Notes under the pieces: model-generated
Database searches by the model: none
What the model saw: the letters and a program-made list of their open reading frames with translations, nothing else
Told to the model about the DNA's origin: nothing
Position numbers and translations under genes: made by a program
Origin: a virus
Virus record (IMG/VR): IMGVR_UViG_3300044802_000093
Location: 1-20,961 of that record
Length of the DNA stretch: 20,961 bases
Direction: 5' to 3' (one strand)
Part shown: positions 12,322-19,889 of the stretch, piece after piece
How the letters are laid out: each line of letters begins with the position of its first letter
Numbering within the stretch: the stretch's first letter is position 1

Positions 12322-12732
12322 ATGGACGGACAAATGAATATTGAGACAAAAACCAAATTGATGAGGAAGTTCGGTAAGGCTTTGGGTAATGTTGTTTTCG
12401 TGGTTCAGGTGAAGGCGGGAATAGCACGGGTTAAGCTTGGAAAGAAAATAGTTGTCATTAATTGCCCGGATCGGCCGGCGGCTGAAATGCTCGCCGGGGG
12501 TCTTAACCAGGTACTTAGAAGCAATCAGGAGCAAGTGAATTTGATTCTTGATTTGCTGAGTAAAAAATGTGAGCAGCTTTCGTTAGAAACAATTCTATTC
12601 CCCACTTCAAAGGATGGAAAAGATGAGACTCCAGGACATGGCGACGAGCCGGAAGGACCAGTTCTTGATACCGATGGAGCTGTTGGAGGAGGACGGGACA
12701 CAACCGAGGCAGGACTTTTCGAACATACCTGA
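12322..12732 (+). CDS. Hypothetical protein, 136 residues
   Basis: Two regions: residues 1-80 form an alpha/beta segment with beta strands VVFVVQVKAGIARVKLGKK and IVVINCPDR, followed by AAEMLAGGLNQVLRSNQEQV. From about residue 95 a Gly/Asp/Glu-rich disordered tail runs to the end and overlaps the start of the ParB-like gene by 110 nt. AGGGG 5 nt before ATG 12322 fixes the start; an in-frame ATG at 12280 lies inside the previous gene and has no ribosome site. The function is unknown. The fold may be a small dimeric domain, and the association with the ParB-like protein is by overlap only. Confidence 0.7.
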   Translation: MDGQMNIETKTKLMRKFGKALGNVVFVVQVKAGIARVKLGKKIVVINCPDRPAAEMLAGGLNQVLRSNQEQVNLILDLLSKKCEQLSLETILFPTSKDGKDETPGHGDEPEGPVLDTDGAVGGGRDTTEAGLFEHT

Positions 12733-13423
12733 TCTTGCGATTTCGCTTTTTAACGCAGGTCAGCTTGAGGCTTGCGAAGTCAGGTTAGTCGGGGATAAGG
12801 CGGTTTTCACCAATGGAGCCAGACGTTTCAGGGCCGCTAAGTACGTTAATGACCATTATGTAGAGTGGACAAAGCAAGGGGCAGTTGGGGTCCGGTTTGA
12901 TGCGCTTTTGTGTAAGGCAGAGCCCAAGAATCTATCTGCGGATGAGCGGCTTATGCGACAGATTCAACAGGGCGGAGAAAACCTTTCCCTTCCGCTCAAT
13001 GCGCTTGAACTCGCGAAGGCGTACAAGCGGCTCATGGATGTTGGCTGGACCTTTGCAAAGATAGGCCAGAGGGTAGGTAAGAGTGCGCAGCAGGTTTCCA
13101 ATACTATGAGCCTTATCGATGCCCCGAAGGAGTTGCAGGACGCGGTTGAGAGTGGGAACATGTCCGCGACTGCCGCTGCCAAAGCCACCAAAGCTACGCC
13201 AGAGAAGCGACAGAAGGCCGTGGACAAGGTTAAGGCCGGGGAGAAGGTCCAGGTCAAGGATGTGTCCGAGTACGTTCCCCTTGGCCTTGATAAGGCCCGT
13301 AAGGTGATTCAAAGAGCGGATAATTTTAGGGCGGCGGCACAATCCAAAACTGAGGAGGCTCGCTGGGAAGGTGTGGTTCATGGAATTCAAATCGGTGTTG
13401 GTCTTCGACCGGTTGAATTTTAG
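12623..13423 (+). CDS. ParB/Spo0J-like DNA-binding protein
   Basis: A 266-residue protein. The ParB N-terminal domain has a DGTQPRQDF segment, VFTNGARRFRAAKY (the GxRR CTP/DNA-binding motif, residues 65-72) and LMRQIQQGGENLSLPLNALE, equivalent to the 'N-x-x-R-x-L-x-P-x-E' region. A KorB-type helix-turn-helix follows: ALELAKAYKRLMDVGWTFAK, then IGQRVGKSAQQVSNTMSLI. The C-terminal third is Ala/Lys-rich, with TAAAKATKATPEKRQKAV, and ends with a short dimer-like region. Phage ParB-like proteins serve in plasmid-like partition, transcription control or as nucleases; no ParA is visible in the window, so regulation is likelier here. ATG 12623 has AGG 9 nt upstream; 12614 and 12638 are alternatives. 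It overlaps the preceding gene by 110 nt. Confidence 0.85.
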   Translation: MRLQDMATSRKDQFLIPMELLEEDGTQPRQDFSNIPDLAISLFNAGQLEACEVRLVGDKAVFTNGARRFRAAKYVNDHYVEWTKQGAVGVRFDALLCKAEPKNLSADERLMRQIQQGGENLSLPLNALELAKAYKRLMDVGWTFAKIGQRVGKSAQQVSNTMSLIDAPKELQDAVESGNMSATAAAKATKATPEKRQKAVDKVKAGEKVQVKDVSEYVPLGLDKARKVIQRADNFRAAAQSKTEEARWEGVVHGIQIGVGLRPVEF

Positions 13424-13424
13424 T

Positions 13425-13595
13425 ATGACGAAAAGAATAACTTGCCATTATGAGCTGGTTATTAATTGCCCTGCTATTGACAGAAAGTTGCCAGAAAGGG
13501 TAATTTTCTGTTTAAGGGAGAGAAAAACGGTTGACCGGATTTGGTGTCGGCATGTTTGCAGGGAACGCGGTAAATATATTAACAAGGGAGGCTAA
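13425..13595 (+). CDS. Small Cys/Arg-rich protein, 56 residues
   Basis: The protein begins MTKRITCHYELVINCPAIDR and ends with IWCRHVCRERGKYINKGG. Cys and His residues (C7, H8, C15, C31, C43, H45, C47) could bind zinc. The ATG is 1 nt after the ParB-like stop (TAG-T-ATG), so translation is probably by re-initiation; there is no clear ribosome site of its own. A longer in-frame version would start inside the ParB gene and is less likely. No family is recognised. Confidence 0.55.
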   Translation: MTKRITCHYELVINCPAIDRKLPERVIFCLRERKTVDRIWCRHVCRERGKYINKGG

Positions 13596-13597
13596 GA

Positions 13598-13738
13598 ATG
13601 GAAATTCTTAATGGAGTAGTTGTCCTGATGCTGGCGGTAGCTTGTGTGATTGTTACCGTTCAGTTAAACGAGATTAAGCGGCTCAGGGGTTTGGTTCAAA
13701 TCGAAAGGCATTCGGCGAGGGAGTGGCAAGGAACCTAA
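13598..13738 (+). CDS. Small single-span membrane protein, 46 residues
   Basis: A hydrophobic helix GVVVLMLAVACVIVTV (about residues 6-21) is followed by a charged cytoplasm-type tail, QLNEIKRLRGLVQIERHSAR. A very good ribosome site, AAGGGAGG, lies 7 nt before the ATG. It could be a small membrane anchor or a host-interaction protein; holins usually have other features, and no lysis genes are adjacent. It is the last gene before the tRNA. Confidence 0.7.
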   Translation: MEILNGVVVLMLAVACVIVTVQLNEIKRLRGLVQIERHSAREWQGT

Positions 13739-13766
13739 AGCTCATGAGCCCTGTTCTCCTGAAATT

Positions 13767-13840
13767 CCGGGCTTGGCCCAGTCTGGTAGGGCACTTGCCT
13801 TGGGCGCAAGGTGTCATCGGTTCAAATCCGGTAGCCCGGA
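13767..13840 (+). tRNA. tRNA-Pro (anticodon UGG)
   Basis: A full cloverleaf can be drawn. Acceptor stem CCGGGCT (13767-13773) pairs with AGCCCGG (13833-13839). The D stem is GCCC/GGGC with AGTCTGGTA loop. The anticodon stem CTTGC/GCAAG (13794-13798, 13806-13810) has loop CTTGGGC, giving anticodon TGG at 13801-13803. The T arm is ATCGG-TTCAAAT-CCGGT, with one T-G pair. The discriminator base is A (13840). No CCA is encoded, so the host nucleotidyltransferase must add it. Confidence 0.95.
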
Positions 13841-13891
13841 AGTTAAAAAAGAGAAGGTAGAACAACTGAGCCTATTTTAAGGGGAGGAAAT

Positions 13892-14080
13892 ATGCCGAAT
13901 GACTCATTAGGGGTTATGGTGCAGGTCCGTTGTAGTTGCGGCAAGAGGCTGATGAAGAACGCCAAGGGTAATGTTTGGTGCTCAGGCTCGGAATGCAACT
14001 TTCATATCCGGGACGGCCGGGTAATAACACCGAAAATGATCGATGATTTGAGCAGAAGGGGCGAAGGAGATAATGAATAA
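13892..14080 (+). CDS. Small zinc-ribbon protein, 62 residues
   Basis: The protein begins MPNDSLGVMVQVRCSCGKRL and has VWCSGSECNFHIRDGRVITP. Two pairs of cysteines (CSCG at 14-17 and CSGSEC at about 30-35) make a compact zinc ribbon of the kind found in topoisomerase/primase tails and small phage proteins. AAGGGGAGG, 5 nt before the ATG, is one of the best ribosome sites in the window, so expression is probably high. Its stop overlaps the next ATG region by 8 nt. Confidence 0.75.
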   Translation: MPNDSLGVMVQVRCSCGKRLMKNAKGNVWCSGSECNFHIRDGRVITPKMIDDLSRRGEGDNE

Positions 14081-14351
14081 GGTTGTTTTTTTTCTCATCG
14101 TAATATCTTGTTTATGTTTTTCGCAAACCCCAATTACATACTATGATACTGTTGATTATGTTAAATGGATTCATACATTTATGAATGGCGATGAGATTAT
14201 GTTTACCCTTAAGCACGACAGAAGAAGGTGGACTAATTTTGGGGACTACAAAATTATTATTGGTGATATTATGGTTACTACAAAGGGTGAGTATAATAAT
14301 TTTAAGTACAAAATTAAAGATACCGATATAGAATGTTCCCCGGTTTATTAA
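14073..14351 (+). CDS. Small exported protein, possible lipoprotein
   Basis: A 92-residue protein beginning MNKVVFFLIVISCLCFSQTP, a clear hydrophobic export signal. VISC at 10-13 fits a lipobox, which would make Cys13 the lipidated residue; a cut after SQ or CFS is also possible. The mature part is a small beta-rich domain with YYDTVDYVKWIHTFMNGDEI and KIIIGDIMVTTKGEYNNFKY. The ribosome site is GAAGGAG, 4 nt before the ATG, and it overlaps the upstream gene by 8 nt. Exported phage proteins commonly block superinfection or act on the envelope; the sequence alone does not decide. The promoter for the terminase genes lies after it. Confidence 0.7.
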   Translation: MNKVVFFLIVISCLCFSQTPITYYDTVDYVKWIHTFMNGDEIMFTLKHDRRRWTNFGDYKIIIGDIMVTTKGEYNNFKYKIKDTDIECSPVY

Positions 14352-14366
14352 AATAAAAGAAACAGT

Positions 14367-14395
14367 TTGACTTAACCGATAAACTTGTATATATT
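14367..14395 (+). promoter_or_regulatory. Promoter of the terminase genes
   Basis: TTGACT (14367-14372) and TATATT (14390-14395) with a 17-nt spacer, the best -35 match on the plus strand. It lacks the ATCAA/TTGAT repeat of the promoters at 8629 and 11127, so it is probably controlled differently. Transcripts start near 14402, 23 nt before the small terminase start. Confidence 0.8.
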
Positions 14396-14424
14396 ATTAA
14401 GGTCTTTTGCCGTAAGGTGGAAAT

Positions 14425-15015
14425 GTGAATCAAGCAGGCCACAAGCGAGATCCAGCGGACGGACTTACTACATCCGAAAGAAATTTTTGTTATGCCTATT
14501 TGTTAAGCGGAGATCAAAGGAAATCCGCCAAGCTTTCGTTTAAGTGTAAAACCAATACCTATGCGGATCAAAGAGGTTGGCAGGTTTTAAGGCGTCCGCA
14601 GGTCACGCAGTTTATTGCTAAGTGCCGGGCTGAAATGATGGGTGGAACTGCCGCGGTCAACGAGCAGGGCCGGAAAATTATCGCAGAGCTTGCCATTCTT
14701 TGTTTTTCTGATCCACGGAATTACGTTGATGCTCTTGACCTTCCCGATGAAACCAAAAAAGCAATCAAAAAACTTGGTCCCGAAGCTAAGGCTATTTCAG
14801 AGATAGAGGTAGAGGAGAGAACGGTAGGAGAAGGAAAGGAAGCCCAAAAGGTACGGAAGGTTAGGTTTAGATTCCATTCAAAGGTGACCGCCTTGCAATT
14901 GCTTGGGAAGCACCATAAATTGTATTCTGAGCAAAATATTCCTTCAGATAACCATGTTTCACCAGGAGTTTATCAACTTCCCGATAATGGTATGGGCCCA
15001 AAGATAAATGAATGA
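14425..15015 (+). CDS. terS: Terminase small subunit
   Basis: A 196-residue protein with a helix-turn-helix region of the Terminase_2 (P27/xtmA) kind at the N-terminus: LTTSERNFCYAYLLSGDQRK, AKLSFKCKTNTYADQRGWQV, LRRPQVTQFIAKCRAE. The middle has IIAELAILCFSDPRNYVD, and the C-terminal part has KVTALQLLGKHHKLY, typical of this family. It recognises the packaging site and assembles the large subunit. The start is GTG 14425 with AAGGTGG 5 nt upstream; the nearby ATG 14423 is out of frame. It overlaps the large subunit by 8 nt. The length and motif order are standard. Confidence 0.93.
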   Translation: MNQAGHKRDPADGLTTSERNFCYAYLLSGDQRKSAKLSFKCKTNTYADQRGWQVLRRPQVTQFIAKCRAEMMGGTAAVNEQGRKIIAELAILCFSDPRNYVDALDLPDETKKAIKKLGPEAKAISEIEVEERTVGEGKEAQKVRKVRFRFHSKVTALQLLGKHHKLYSEQNIPSDNHVSPGVYQLPDNGMGPKINE

Positions 15016-16987
15016 GCTGATGATAGAGCGCCCCCAGGTTGGCCCGCAGGAGTGGTTTTGTGCTACAAGGGCGACGATAGCGATAGCTGGCGGGACGTTC
15101 TTCTCAGGTAAGAGTATTTCTCTTCTTATGGAGGCGGGCAGAGGGGTAAAGCACCCGAAGTATCGGGGATCAATCTTTCGTAGAACATACCCGCAGATTA
15201 CCGACTCCGGTGGACTTGCCGATATAGCTTCGAATATTTATCCACAAATGGGTGCAGTTCCCACAAAGGATCGTTGCTTATGGACTTTCCCGAGTGGGGC
15301 TTTTATAAAATTCAACCATATGCAGCACGACTCGAATATGGTGAATTACCGGTCATCTCAATTCTGTTTTCTTGGGATAGATCAGGTAGAGGAATTCCCT
15401 GAAGAGGCATTCTTTTATTTAAGGGCAAGGAATAGACCGGCGCCAGGGTACACGGGGCCAGCGTATTGTCGTTGCACATGCAATGCAGAGCCAGGGTGGC
15501 TTGCGGATTTAATTCGTTGGTGGTGGCACCCCGATAGCGGGTATCCTATAAAAGAGCGATCGGGGGTTATTAGATATTTTATTCGAAAAGACGGAAGGAT
15601 AATTTGGGTTGATAAGAGCTACAAAGATGGTGATATAAAACCAATTTCATTTACATTTATTCCCTCTATGGCTAAGGATAATCCAAAAGGATTAGAGTCC
15701 GACCCGAGCTACGAAAGCAATGTTGCCACAATGGATGGAGTTTCCGTTGAACGATATCTAAGAAATAATTGGAAGATAAGTTATTCAGGTGGAATGTTTG
15801 AGGCAAAATGGTTTAAAAAGATCAAGATGTCTGAGCTCCCAAAGGGGATTCGAAAAATGCGGTATTGGGACTTTGCCGCGACTGAAGCGAAGGATGGGAA
15901 AGACCCTGCATGGACCGCAGGGGTTGAGTGTGGGGAGTTCGCGGGTGACTTTTATATCATCGATGTTAAGAGATTTAGAGAAGCTCCGGGGACTACCGAA
16001 AAGAGGGTAATCGAAACCGCCAAGGAGGATGGTCCTGATGTTTCTATTCGTTGGGAAGAAGAAAAAGGAAGTGCAGGAAGGTTTACCTCTCATTTTTTAA
16101 GTGGAAAACTTCTTGGGTTTGACGCTCAATCCGATCCGGTATCAGGAGATAAGATCCTAAGGGCTCGACCCTTGTCTTCAGCAGCTTCAAACGGCAGGGT
16201 GTTTATTGTTGAAGGCTCATGGAATGATGCCTACACGAACGAGGCTGTTGCCTTCAGAGCTGAAGCCAGGTATAAGGACCAAATCGATGGAACTACAGGA
16301 TGTATGAAGTGTCTTTGTACTGAGCGGAGGGTATGGCCTACTTTTTCAATATCAAAGACAATTCCTTTTGCTATAAATTGGGATCAAACATCAACTTCAA
16401 CCATTGTTTATGGTTGCTATTTCCAGAACAGAAGTAATACGGTTTATTTCTTAGCGGCTTTATGGGATTCCTTAGAGGGTAAGCTTTGGGTATACAAAGA
16501 GAAAAGATATGAAGCCATAATTCCCGAGATAATATGTTCCGATGCCGTTAAGTCTATGAGGATAGGTAAGATAGCAAATATAAGGATTTTGGGTAACGAG
16601 GCTTTTGTATCTGAGTCGGGAAACAGGAGTACTTGTAGGGTAATAGGTAAGTGTTTTAGAGAGAACGCCTTACAGTGGAATCCAAGCATTCCGGTGCTCT
16701 ATGAGATGTATGGAGCCATTAATTATGCGAATGCTTTATTTTCTACCGAGCCATCAAGCATAGAGGTACATAAGGTTGTTATAGAAGCGGCGGCTCAGTT
16801 TGGGGGATGGGGGTACAAGGATGGTGATAAGGCGCCTACCGATGGGTTTGAATACGCCCAATGTCTTTGTTTGATTGTGAGTGACCTAAGGAGGCAGATG
16901 AGTACAAAGAAGAAGGAGTTCAAGGTTCAGGACTACCATGAGAAGGAAGAGCCCAAAAAGGAACGTGCAGTATGGCAGACAGCGTAG
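15008..16987 (+). CDS. terL: Terminase large subunit with extra C-terminal RNase H-like domain
   Basis: A 659-residue DNA-packaging motor. The ATPase has Walker A GGTFFSGKS (28-36), a Walker B strand LGIDQVEEF and a C-motif region. The first nuclease domain has MRYWDFAAT (near 285), RWEEEKGSAG and KDQIDGTTGCMKCL (about 422-435), the acidic pattern of the Terminase_6C RNase H fold, where most such proteins end. The chain then continues for 220 residues with a second similar pattern: PFAINWDQTSTSTIVYG (near 455), PEIICSDAVKSM (near 510) and TDGFEYAQCLCLIVSDLRR (near 611). No stop or frameshift separates the parts. It may be a fusion or duplication. ATG 15008 overlaps the small subunit. The first domain is certain; the second is an inference from spacing of Asp residues. 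Confidence 0.93.
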   Translation: MNELMIERPQVGPQEWFCATRATIAIAGGTFFSGKSISLLMEAGRGVKHPKYRGSIFRRTYPQITDSGGLADIASNIYPQMGAVPTKDRCLWTFPSGAFIKFNHMQHDSNMVNYRSSQFCFLGIDQVEEFPEEAFFYLRARNRPAPGYTGPAYCRCTCNAEPGWLADLIRWWWHPDSGYPIKERSGVIRYFIRKDGRIIWVDKSYKDGDIKPISFTFIPSMAKDNPKGLESDPSYESNVATMDGVSVERYLRNNWKISYSGGMFEAKWFKKIKMSELPKGIRKMRYWDFAATEAKDGKDPAWTAGVECGEFAGDFYIIDVKRFREAPGTTEKRVIETAKEDGPDVSIRWEEEKGSAGRFTSHFLSGKLLGFDAQSDPVSGDKILRARPLSSAASNGRVFIVEGSWNDAYTNEAVAFRAEARYKDQIDGTTGCMKCLCTERRVWPTFSISKTIPFAINWDQTSTSTIVYGCYFQNRSNTVYFLAALWDSLEGKLWVYKEKRYEAIIPEIICSDAVKSMRIGKIANIRILGNEAFVSESGNRSTCRVIGKCFRENALQWNPSIPVLYEMYGAINYANALFSTEPSSIEVHKVVIEAAAQFGGWGYKDGDKAPTDGFEYAQCLCLIVSDLRRQMSTKKKEFKVQDYHEKEEPKKERAVWQTA

Positions 16988-16996
16988 GGGTTAATT

Positions 16997-17056
16997 ATGA
17001 GTATATTACATAAAGTGTCGATAAAATGCGGGCTGGTATGTCAGTTATATGCATAA
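16997..17056 (+). CDS. Possible 19-residue micro-ORF
   Basis: MSILHKVSIKCGLVCQLYA, with TAGGGG 6 nt upstream of the ATG, between the terminase gene and the next gene (AAAGGGG just after it). It could be a small leader-like peptide or nothing. Listed only for completeness. Confidence 0.25.
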   Translation: MSILHKVSIKCGLVCQLYA

Positions 17057-17067
17057 AGGGGTGATTT

Positions 17068-17301
17068 ATGGCTGGAATGCCTTCAGCATACGGTGGTGAG
17101 TGGCGGGGTCGATGTGATGGGGCTCATAAGAGGTACCAAGAGAATCTTGAGAAGATCGACTGGAAGAATGATATTCCCATCTCTGTTGTTTCGCCAATAT
17201 TGAGAGCGCCAGCAAGTTGTTCTGCTTGTTCGAGGCGAGAGGGGTGTTCGGATGATTGCGCAAACGGTTCACAGGCCTGCAAAGATCGGTTAGGGTTATG
17301 A
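17068..17301 (+). CDS. Small cysteine-rich protein, 77 residues
   Basis: The protein begins MAGMPSAYGGEWRGRCDGAH. The C-terminal part has SCSACSRREGCSDDCANGSQ, with five cysteines that may bind a metal or form a ribbon. AAAGGGG, 8 nt before the ATG, is a good ribosome site. Its stop overlaps the ATG of the GNAT gene. It opens the right-hand operon that runs to the window edge. No family is recognised. Confidence 0.65.
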   Translation: MAGMPSAYGGEWRGRCDGAHKRYQENLEKIDWKNDIPISVVSPILRAPASCSACSRREGCSDDCANGSQACKDRLGL

Positions 17302-17663
17302 ACCGACACATTGATATAGTCCCGATAGCCCAACCTCCGGTGCAATATGTGATATTTAACGAAGAGGGTTGTCAGATGGCTGGGTATTGTCTTATAACGG
17401 CTAACATGAGGGAGCCTGTCTTAGTAGGCTCTAAGCCTATTAGGGAAGCCGCGATTTGGCATATCTACGTTGACCCTGCGTATCGCAGGCTTGGTTTTGC
17501 GAAGAATCTTATATCGGCTCTGAAGGTGAATTTTGATACAATATTCACACAGGCTTTAACCGGTGAGAGTAAGGGATTGCTGAAGAGTACGGGATTTGAG
17601 AAGGCGTATCATGAAGGTCCAAAAATGTGGCGGTGGAAGAGGAATGCAGAACAAGCCAAATAA
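17298..17663 (+). CDS. GNAT-family N-acetyltransferase
   Basis: A 121-residue compact GNAT domain. Motif A is at residues 54-75: HIYVDPAYRRLGFAKNLI, in which RRLGFA is the acetyl-CoA loop (usual R-x-x-G-x-G/A). Motif B is near the end, STGFEKAY. Acetyl-CoA-dependent transfer to an amine is expected, but the target is not shown; in this neighbourhood an amino sugar or a protein is possible. The start is ATG 17298 with TAGGG upstream, overlapping the previous stop; an earlier in-frame ATG (17256) lies inside the preceding gene. It overlaps the nucleotidyltransferase gene by 20 nt. Confidence 0.82.
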   Translation: MNRHIDIVPIAQPPVQYVIFNEEGCQMAGYCLITANMREPVLVGSKPIREAAIWHIYVDPAYRRLGFAKNLISALKVNFDTIFTQALTGESKGLLKSTGFEKAYHEGPKMWRWKRNAEQAK

Positions 17664-18120
17664 TACGGCGATTTTTAGTGGACGTTATGACCCGCCGCAC
17701 CTTGGGCATTTAATTACCATATTGGGTATTGCAGAATTATTCGGCAGAGTTATTGTTGTGATTCTGGATTACAAGGGGCGCGAGTCGTGTGGTGCGGGGG
17801 AAGCCCTAAGTATCCTCAATACTACTTTCGATATGATTTTTCCCGGTGGATTAAGAAGCAAAGTGGAGGTGGTGACTAATGATAAACATTTTGGTAAAAT
17901 TACTTTCGCTGAATACGACCTCTTTCTTAGGAATATTGGGGTGTGCTACAACCATTGTACTTATTTATCGGGGAATCCTGAAGTGCTGGCGAATATGGAA
18001 AGTCAACAGATAAGGCATTCGGCTTTTCCGAGAAGTTATGATAAATTTTATACTGGAACGGCAATTAGGGAGCAATTGAGGTGTATCGATAAAAGCGGAA
18101 AGACGGTATTAGGGGAATAA
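17644..18120 (+). CDS. Nucleotidyltransferase (NMNAT/cytidylyltransferase-like)
   Basis: A 158-residue HIGH-type nucleotidyltransferase. Residues 10-22 read IFSGRYDPPHLGH, the T/HxGH nucleotide-binding motif; TGTAIREQL near residue 140 matches the 'ISST-x-IR' motif of NadM, CoaD and CTP-transferases. The SGRYDPPH form is close to archaeal-type NMN adenylyltransferases, so NAD synthesis is one choice and activation of a glycan precursor (CDP-type) another; the LicD-like gene next door makes the second attractive. ATG 17644 has GGAAGAGG just upstream; the in-frame ATG 17596 lies within the GNAT gene. The next gene begins directly after its stop. Confidence 0.82.
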   Translation: MQNKPNNTAIFSGRYDPPHLGHLITILGIAELFGRVIVVILDYKGRESCGAGEALSILNTTFDMIFPGGLRSKVEVVTNDKHFGKITFAEYDLFLRNIGVCYNHCTYLSGNPEVLANMESQQIRHSAFPRSYDKFYTGTAIREQLRCIDKSGKTVLGE

Positions 18121-19128
18121 ATGGATAGGTTCTATACTGCATTGACTTGTTTATTTCGGAGATCATTTAAGCAGTGGGCTATAATTGATAGCACCTTGGC
18201 TTATTTTGTGGCCACAGGAACGCTTAAGGGATGTAAGGAAGTTCATATTGCAGTTACGGGGGATACCGAAGCCTACCGCTTTATGCAGCAGCTTCATGAG
18301 TTTATGGCGAATGAGCAGGTAATAGTTCATCATGTTGACGATATGAGAACTCCAATTGAGGAAATGCCGGCGGATTGGGATCGGGACACGTTAAAGTTCC
18401 CGGCTAATCTTGGTGAAATCCTTGATAGTTATAGTTCCAATTGGAGTGAAAAGTATAAGAGAGGCCGAGAATACCCTAAGAATTGTTTTTTTGACGAGGA
18501 ACGAAGAAAGAACGGTCATGAATTTATTAAGAGAATGATCGAGTGTGGGGGCAAGGTAGGAATAGCGGATAAGATGTTTCTTGGGTTTGGGAATGTTCTT
18601 GGGTATGCGCTCTACGGAGATTTCCTTCCCAACGATAATGATATTGATATGTGCTTCCTTGATGGGATATCACAGGAACAGCGCAAAGCTTATTTGGATG
18701 AGTGTAAGGCTGCGGGTTTGACAGAGAACAGGGTGCGTGAACCGGCGATCGTAGAGGGTAAGTATTCGTGGTTTTCTTCAGGCCCGAAGTCCCCGATGAT
18801 TGAACACGGGGTTAAAAGTTGTAAATGGTTCTGGTTTGAGCATGGAGGATATTATTGGCATTCAAAAGGCGCAAAATGGATAGGGCGCCGCGGGCTCAAT
18901 AAGAATCTTCCAACCGCTAAAGGAATACCGACTACCGTTTTCAATGGGGAGTTGAAGGTGGTGCAATTCGGCGACGTAGCGGTTCAAATACCCAAGAATA
19001 TTGGTAGGTGTTTGGATTGGTGGTATCCGGGGTGGTTGATTAGGAAGAAGGAGCAGAGCGCCGAGAAGGCTATTTTGGTTATGCCGCGAGAGGATCGAAG
19101 GTATTGGTATATTGAGGTGAAAGAATGA
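18121..19128 (+). CDS. LicD-like nucleotidyltransferase-fold protein
   Basis: A 335-residue protein. Residues 157-178 read GNVLGYALYGDFLPNDNDID, matching the LicD/fukutin-type 'G-x-LLG-x-x-R-x-G-x-x-P-x-D-D-DID' motif, with the Asp residues for metal binding. LicD proteins move phosphorylcholine or sugar-phosphate onto glycans. The N-terminal 150 residues have no match I can name; the C-terminal part is rich in Trp, with WFWFEHGGYYWHSKGAKW, and ends with CLDWWYPGWLIR. It starts immediately after the previous stop, with AGGGG upstream. The substrate is unknown, but the adjacent nucleotidyltransferase and glycosyltransferases fit cell-surface or virion glycan modification. Confidence 0.8.
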   Translation: MDRFYTALTCLFRRSFKQWAIIDSTLAYFVATGTLKGCKEVHIAVTGDTEAYRFMQQLHEFMANEQVIVHHVDDMRTPIEEMPADWDRDTLKFPANLGEILDSYSSNWSEKYKRGREYPKNCFFDEERRKNGHEFIKRMIECGGKVGIADKMFLGFGNVLGYALYGDFLPNDNDIDMCFLDGISQEQRKAYLDECKAAGLTENRVREPAIVEGKYSWFSSGPKSPMIEHGVKSCKWFWFEHGGYYWHSKGAKWIGRRGLNKNLPTAKGIPTTVFNGELKVVQFGDVAVQIPKNIGRCLDWWYPGWLIRKKEQSAEKAILVMPREDRRYWYIEVKE

Positions 19129-19889
19129 GAACAGGGATTTGCGCGGTAATAAAGGATTGTCGAGAGATTTATCTTAGGGAGTGGGTTGAGTGGCATACCG
19201 CTCTTGGATTCGACAATTTTATTATTTATGATAATGGTTCAGTAAAACCAATAAGAGAAACGCTTTCTGAATATAAGAACGTTCTTGTGTATAATTGGAG
19301 TGAAAGGTACGCTCAGAAGGCTATCTATCGGGATTGTTTACAGAAGCAGAAATCGGGATGCTTACCGACTTGCGATTGGCTTGCCTTCATCGATGATGAT
19401 GAATTTATAATGGTAGAGAATAAAGAGAAATCAATAAAAGACATTATCGGGGGTTGTTATGGGTCGGCACTTGCGTTGAATTGGTTGGTTTTTGGAGGGG
19501 TTAACGAGAAGAATGATATACTCCAAGTGGATAAGATGTTGTATAGGATTTCGGCAGATCGGCAGCCTAACCATCACGTAAAATCTATCGTTCAGCCTAT
19601 AAGGGTAAGGGATTACCATACTCCCCATAATTTCTACATGCAGGGTGACACTGTTGACGTTTACAATGAGTCAGTAAGAGGGCCGTTCACCAAACACCCG
19701 ACCGATAAGGTTGCGTGGATAAATCACTATTGGGGAAGGAGCCCGGAGGAGTACAGGGATAAATGCGCAAAGGGTAGGGTTGACATTCCAAGTCCGCAGC
19801 GAGGCTTCCAGGAGTATTTGGATATTCAGAGTTTAGCCACCGTATTCGATGATCGAGCTAAAAAGAGGAAGTATGAAAAAAATACATAG
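19125..19889 (+). CDS. Glycosyltransferase, GT92-like
   Basis: A 254-residue protein with the GT92/Glyco_tranf_2_4 pattern: CAVIKDCREIYLREWVEWH, LGFDNFIIYDNGS, then CDWLAFIDDDEFI (near 84-95), the DxD metal site, and NWLVFGG. Such enzymes transfer a sugar (often galactose) from a nucleotide sugar. No membrane segment is visible, so it probably acts in the cytoplasm. It overlaps the LicD-like gene by 4 nt and the next methyltransferase by 17 nt. The acceptor is not shown. Confidence 0.88.
   Translation: MRTGICAVIKDCREIYLREWVEWHTALGFDNFIIYDNGSVKPIRETLSEYKNVLVYNWSERYAQKAIYRDCLQKQKSGCLPTCDWLAFIDDDEFIMVENKEKSIKDIIGGCYGSALALNWLVFGGVNEKNDILQVDKMLYRISADRQPNHHVKSIVQPIRVRDYHTPHNFYMQGDTVDVYNESVRGPFTKHPTDKVAWINHYWGRSPEEYRDKCAKGRVDIPSPQRGFQEYLDIQSLATVFDDRAKKRKYEKNT

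Noticed and set aside
13683-13865. Minus-strand open frame over the tRNA
   Set aside because: It is antisense to a complete tRNA-Pro; such frames are a usual artefact.
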